Origin: CAYGTS01 sp964352905
Lineage (GTDB): Bacteria; Pseudomonadota; Gammaproteobacteria; JAHCLG01
Assembly (NCBI GenBank): GCA_964352905.1
Contig: CAYGTS010000009.1
Coordinates: 1 to 32,884, forward strand
Direction of reading: 5' to 3'
DNA: 32,884 bases
The notes beneath the pieces are model-generated. The model saw only the letters and a program-made list of their open reading frames with translations, was not told where the DNA came from and did no database searches. This document shows positions 32,773-32,884 of the stretch, piece after piece. The position numbers and the translations under genes are program-made. Position 1 is the stretch's first letter. Each line of letters opens with the position of its first letter.

Positions 32773-32884
32773 GTCATTGCGAGGAGCGCAGCGACGCGGC
32801 AATCCAGGGGCAAGTGGCATTGCGCAAGAATTAAATGTGATGTTTAATAAAGACAGTGGAACGACTAGCAAATGCCGTGAAAAT
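32773..32884 (+). repeat. Palindromic interspersed repeat, truncated by window end
   Basis: It begins GTCATTGCGAGGAGCGCAGC and continues CGGCAATCCAGGGGCAAGTGGCA in pieces, matching the copies at 8011 and 8212. AATGCCGTG near the end matches the interior of the 8212 copy. The right arm would lie beyond the window. No gene is seen between 32543 and the end of the window. Confidence 0.75.

Noticed and set aside
32526..32834. 102-aa frame after the peroxiredoxin gene
   Set aside because: It reads through the MITE-like element and the palindromic repeat and has no coding features.

Overview
The window reads as chromosome of a moderately AT-rich gammaproteobacterium. YheS, Uup, YciA, SodB, a CGFS glutaredoxin, a short PutA and the trp/aro enzymes all look gammaproteobacterial. 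The large helical repeat proteins, a divergent nucleoside-hydrolase-like protein and abundant short palindromic repeats suggest a host-associated lineage such as Legionellales/Coxiellaceae. That placement is inference, since no rRNA is present.

Layout. 1-5777: a partial repeat, a citrulline hydrolase-like gene (ctlX-like), yheS, a fused anthranilate synthase trpE-G with its own extended -10 promoter, and two small secreted unknowns. 5868-10946: an amino-acid permease on the minus strand, a rhodanese, a repeat block with a 100-N assembly gap, a secreted unknown and uup. 10947-13355: repeats around a 624-aa minus-strand protein that carries nucleoside hydrolase motifs. 13356-20137: a compact minus-strand operon trpL-trpD-trpC-trpF-trpB-trpA-aroF-aroA. 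20177-25545: two minus-strand paralogous alpha-helical proteins of 499 and 1242 aa, visibly richer in A/T than their neighbours. 25645-32542: alpha/beta hydrolase, putA, a potassium-channel-like gene coupled to putA, then yciA and sodB on the minus strand, grxD and a 2-Cys peroxiredoxin. The end holds two more repeats.

How the genes work together. The first and sixth shikimate steps (DAHP synthase and EPSP synthase) share a transcript with trpDCFBA. That transcript starts at a near-consensus promoter (TTGACA, 17 bp, AATAAT) and runs through a classical tryptophan attenuator. The attenuator has a 16-codon leader peptide with Trp at codons 10, 12 and 13, a 2:3 antiterminator and a 3:4 terminator. 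The committed enzyme TrpEG is encoded 15 kb away, with no visible attenuator. Control is therefore split between transcript attenuation of trpD-aroA and, by family knowledge, feedback inhibition of TrpEG. sodB, grxD and the peroxiredoxin form a small oxidative-stress and redox neighbourhood.

The most novel signals are these. (1) A MITE-like element family occurs as three complete copies (86, 79 and 178 bp) plus one partial copy. It has about 15-bp terminal inverted repeats, and the complete copies are flanked by 8-bp direct repeats, perfect in two and 7/8 in the third. (2) The tandem paralogous repeat proteins are unusual, and the larger has a kinase-like motif near its C-terminus. (3) The nucleoside-hydrolase-like protein has large insertions and a C-terminal extension. 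(4) TrpC has Ala where the family normally has Glu in the ESGI motif.
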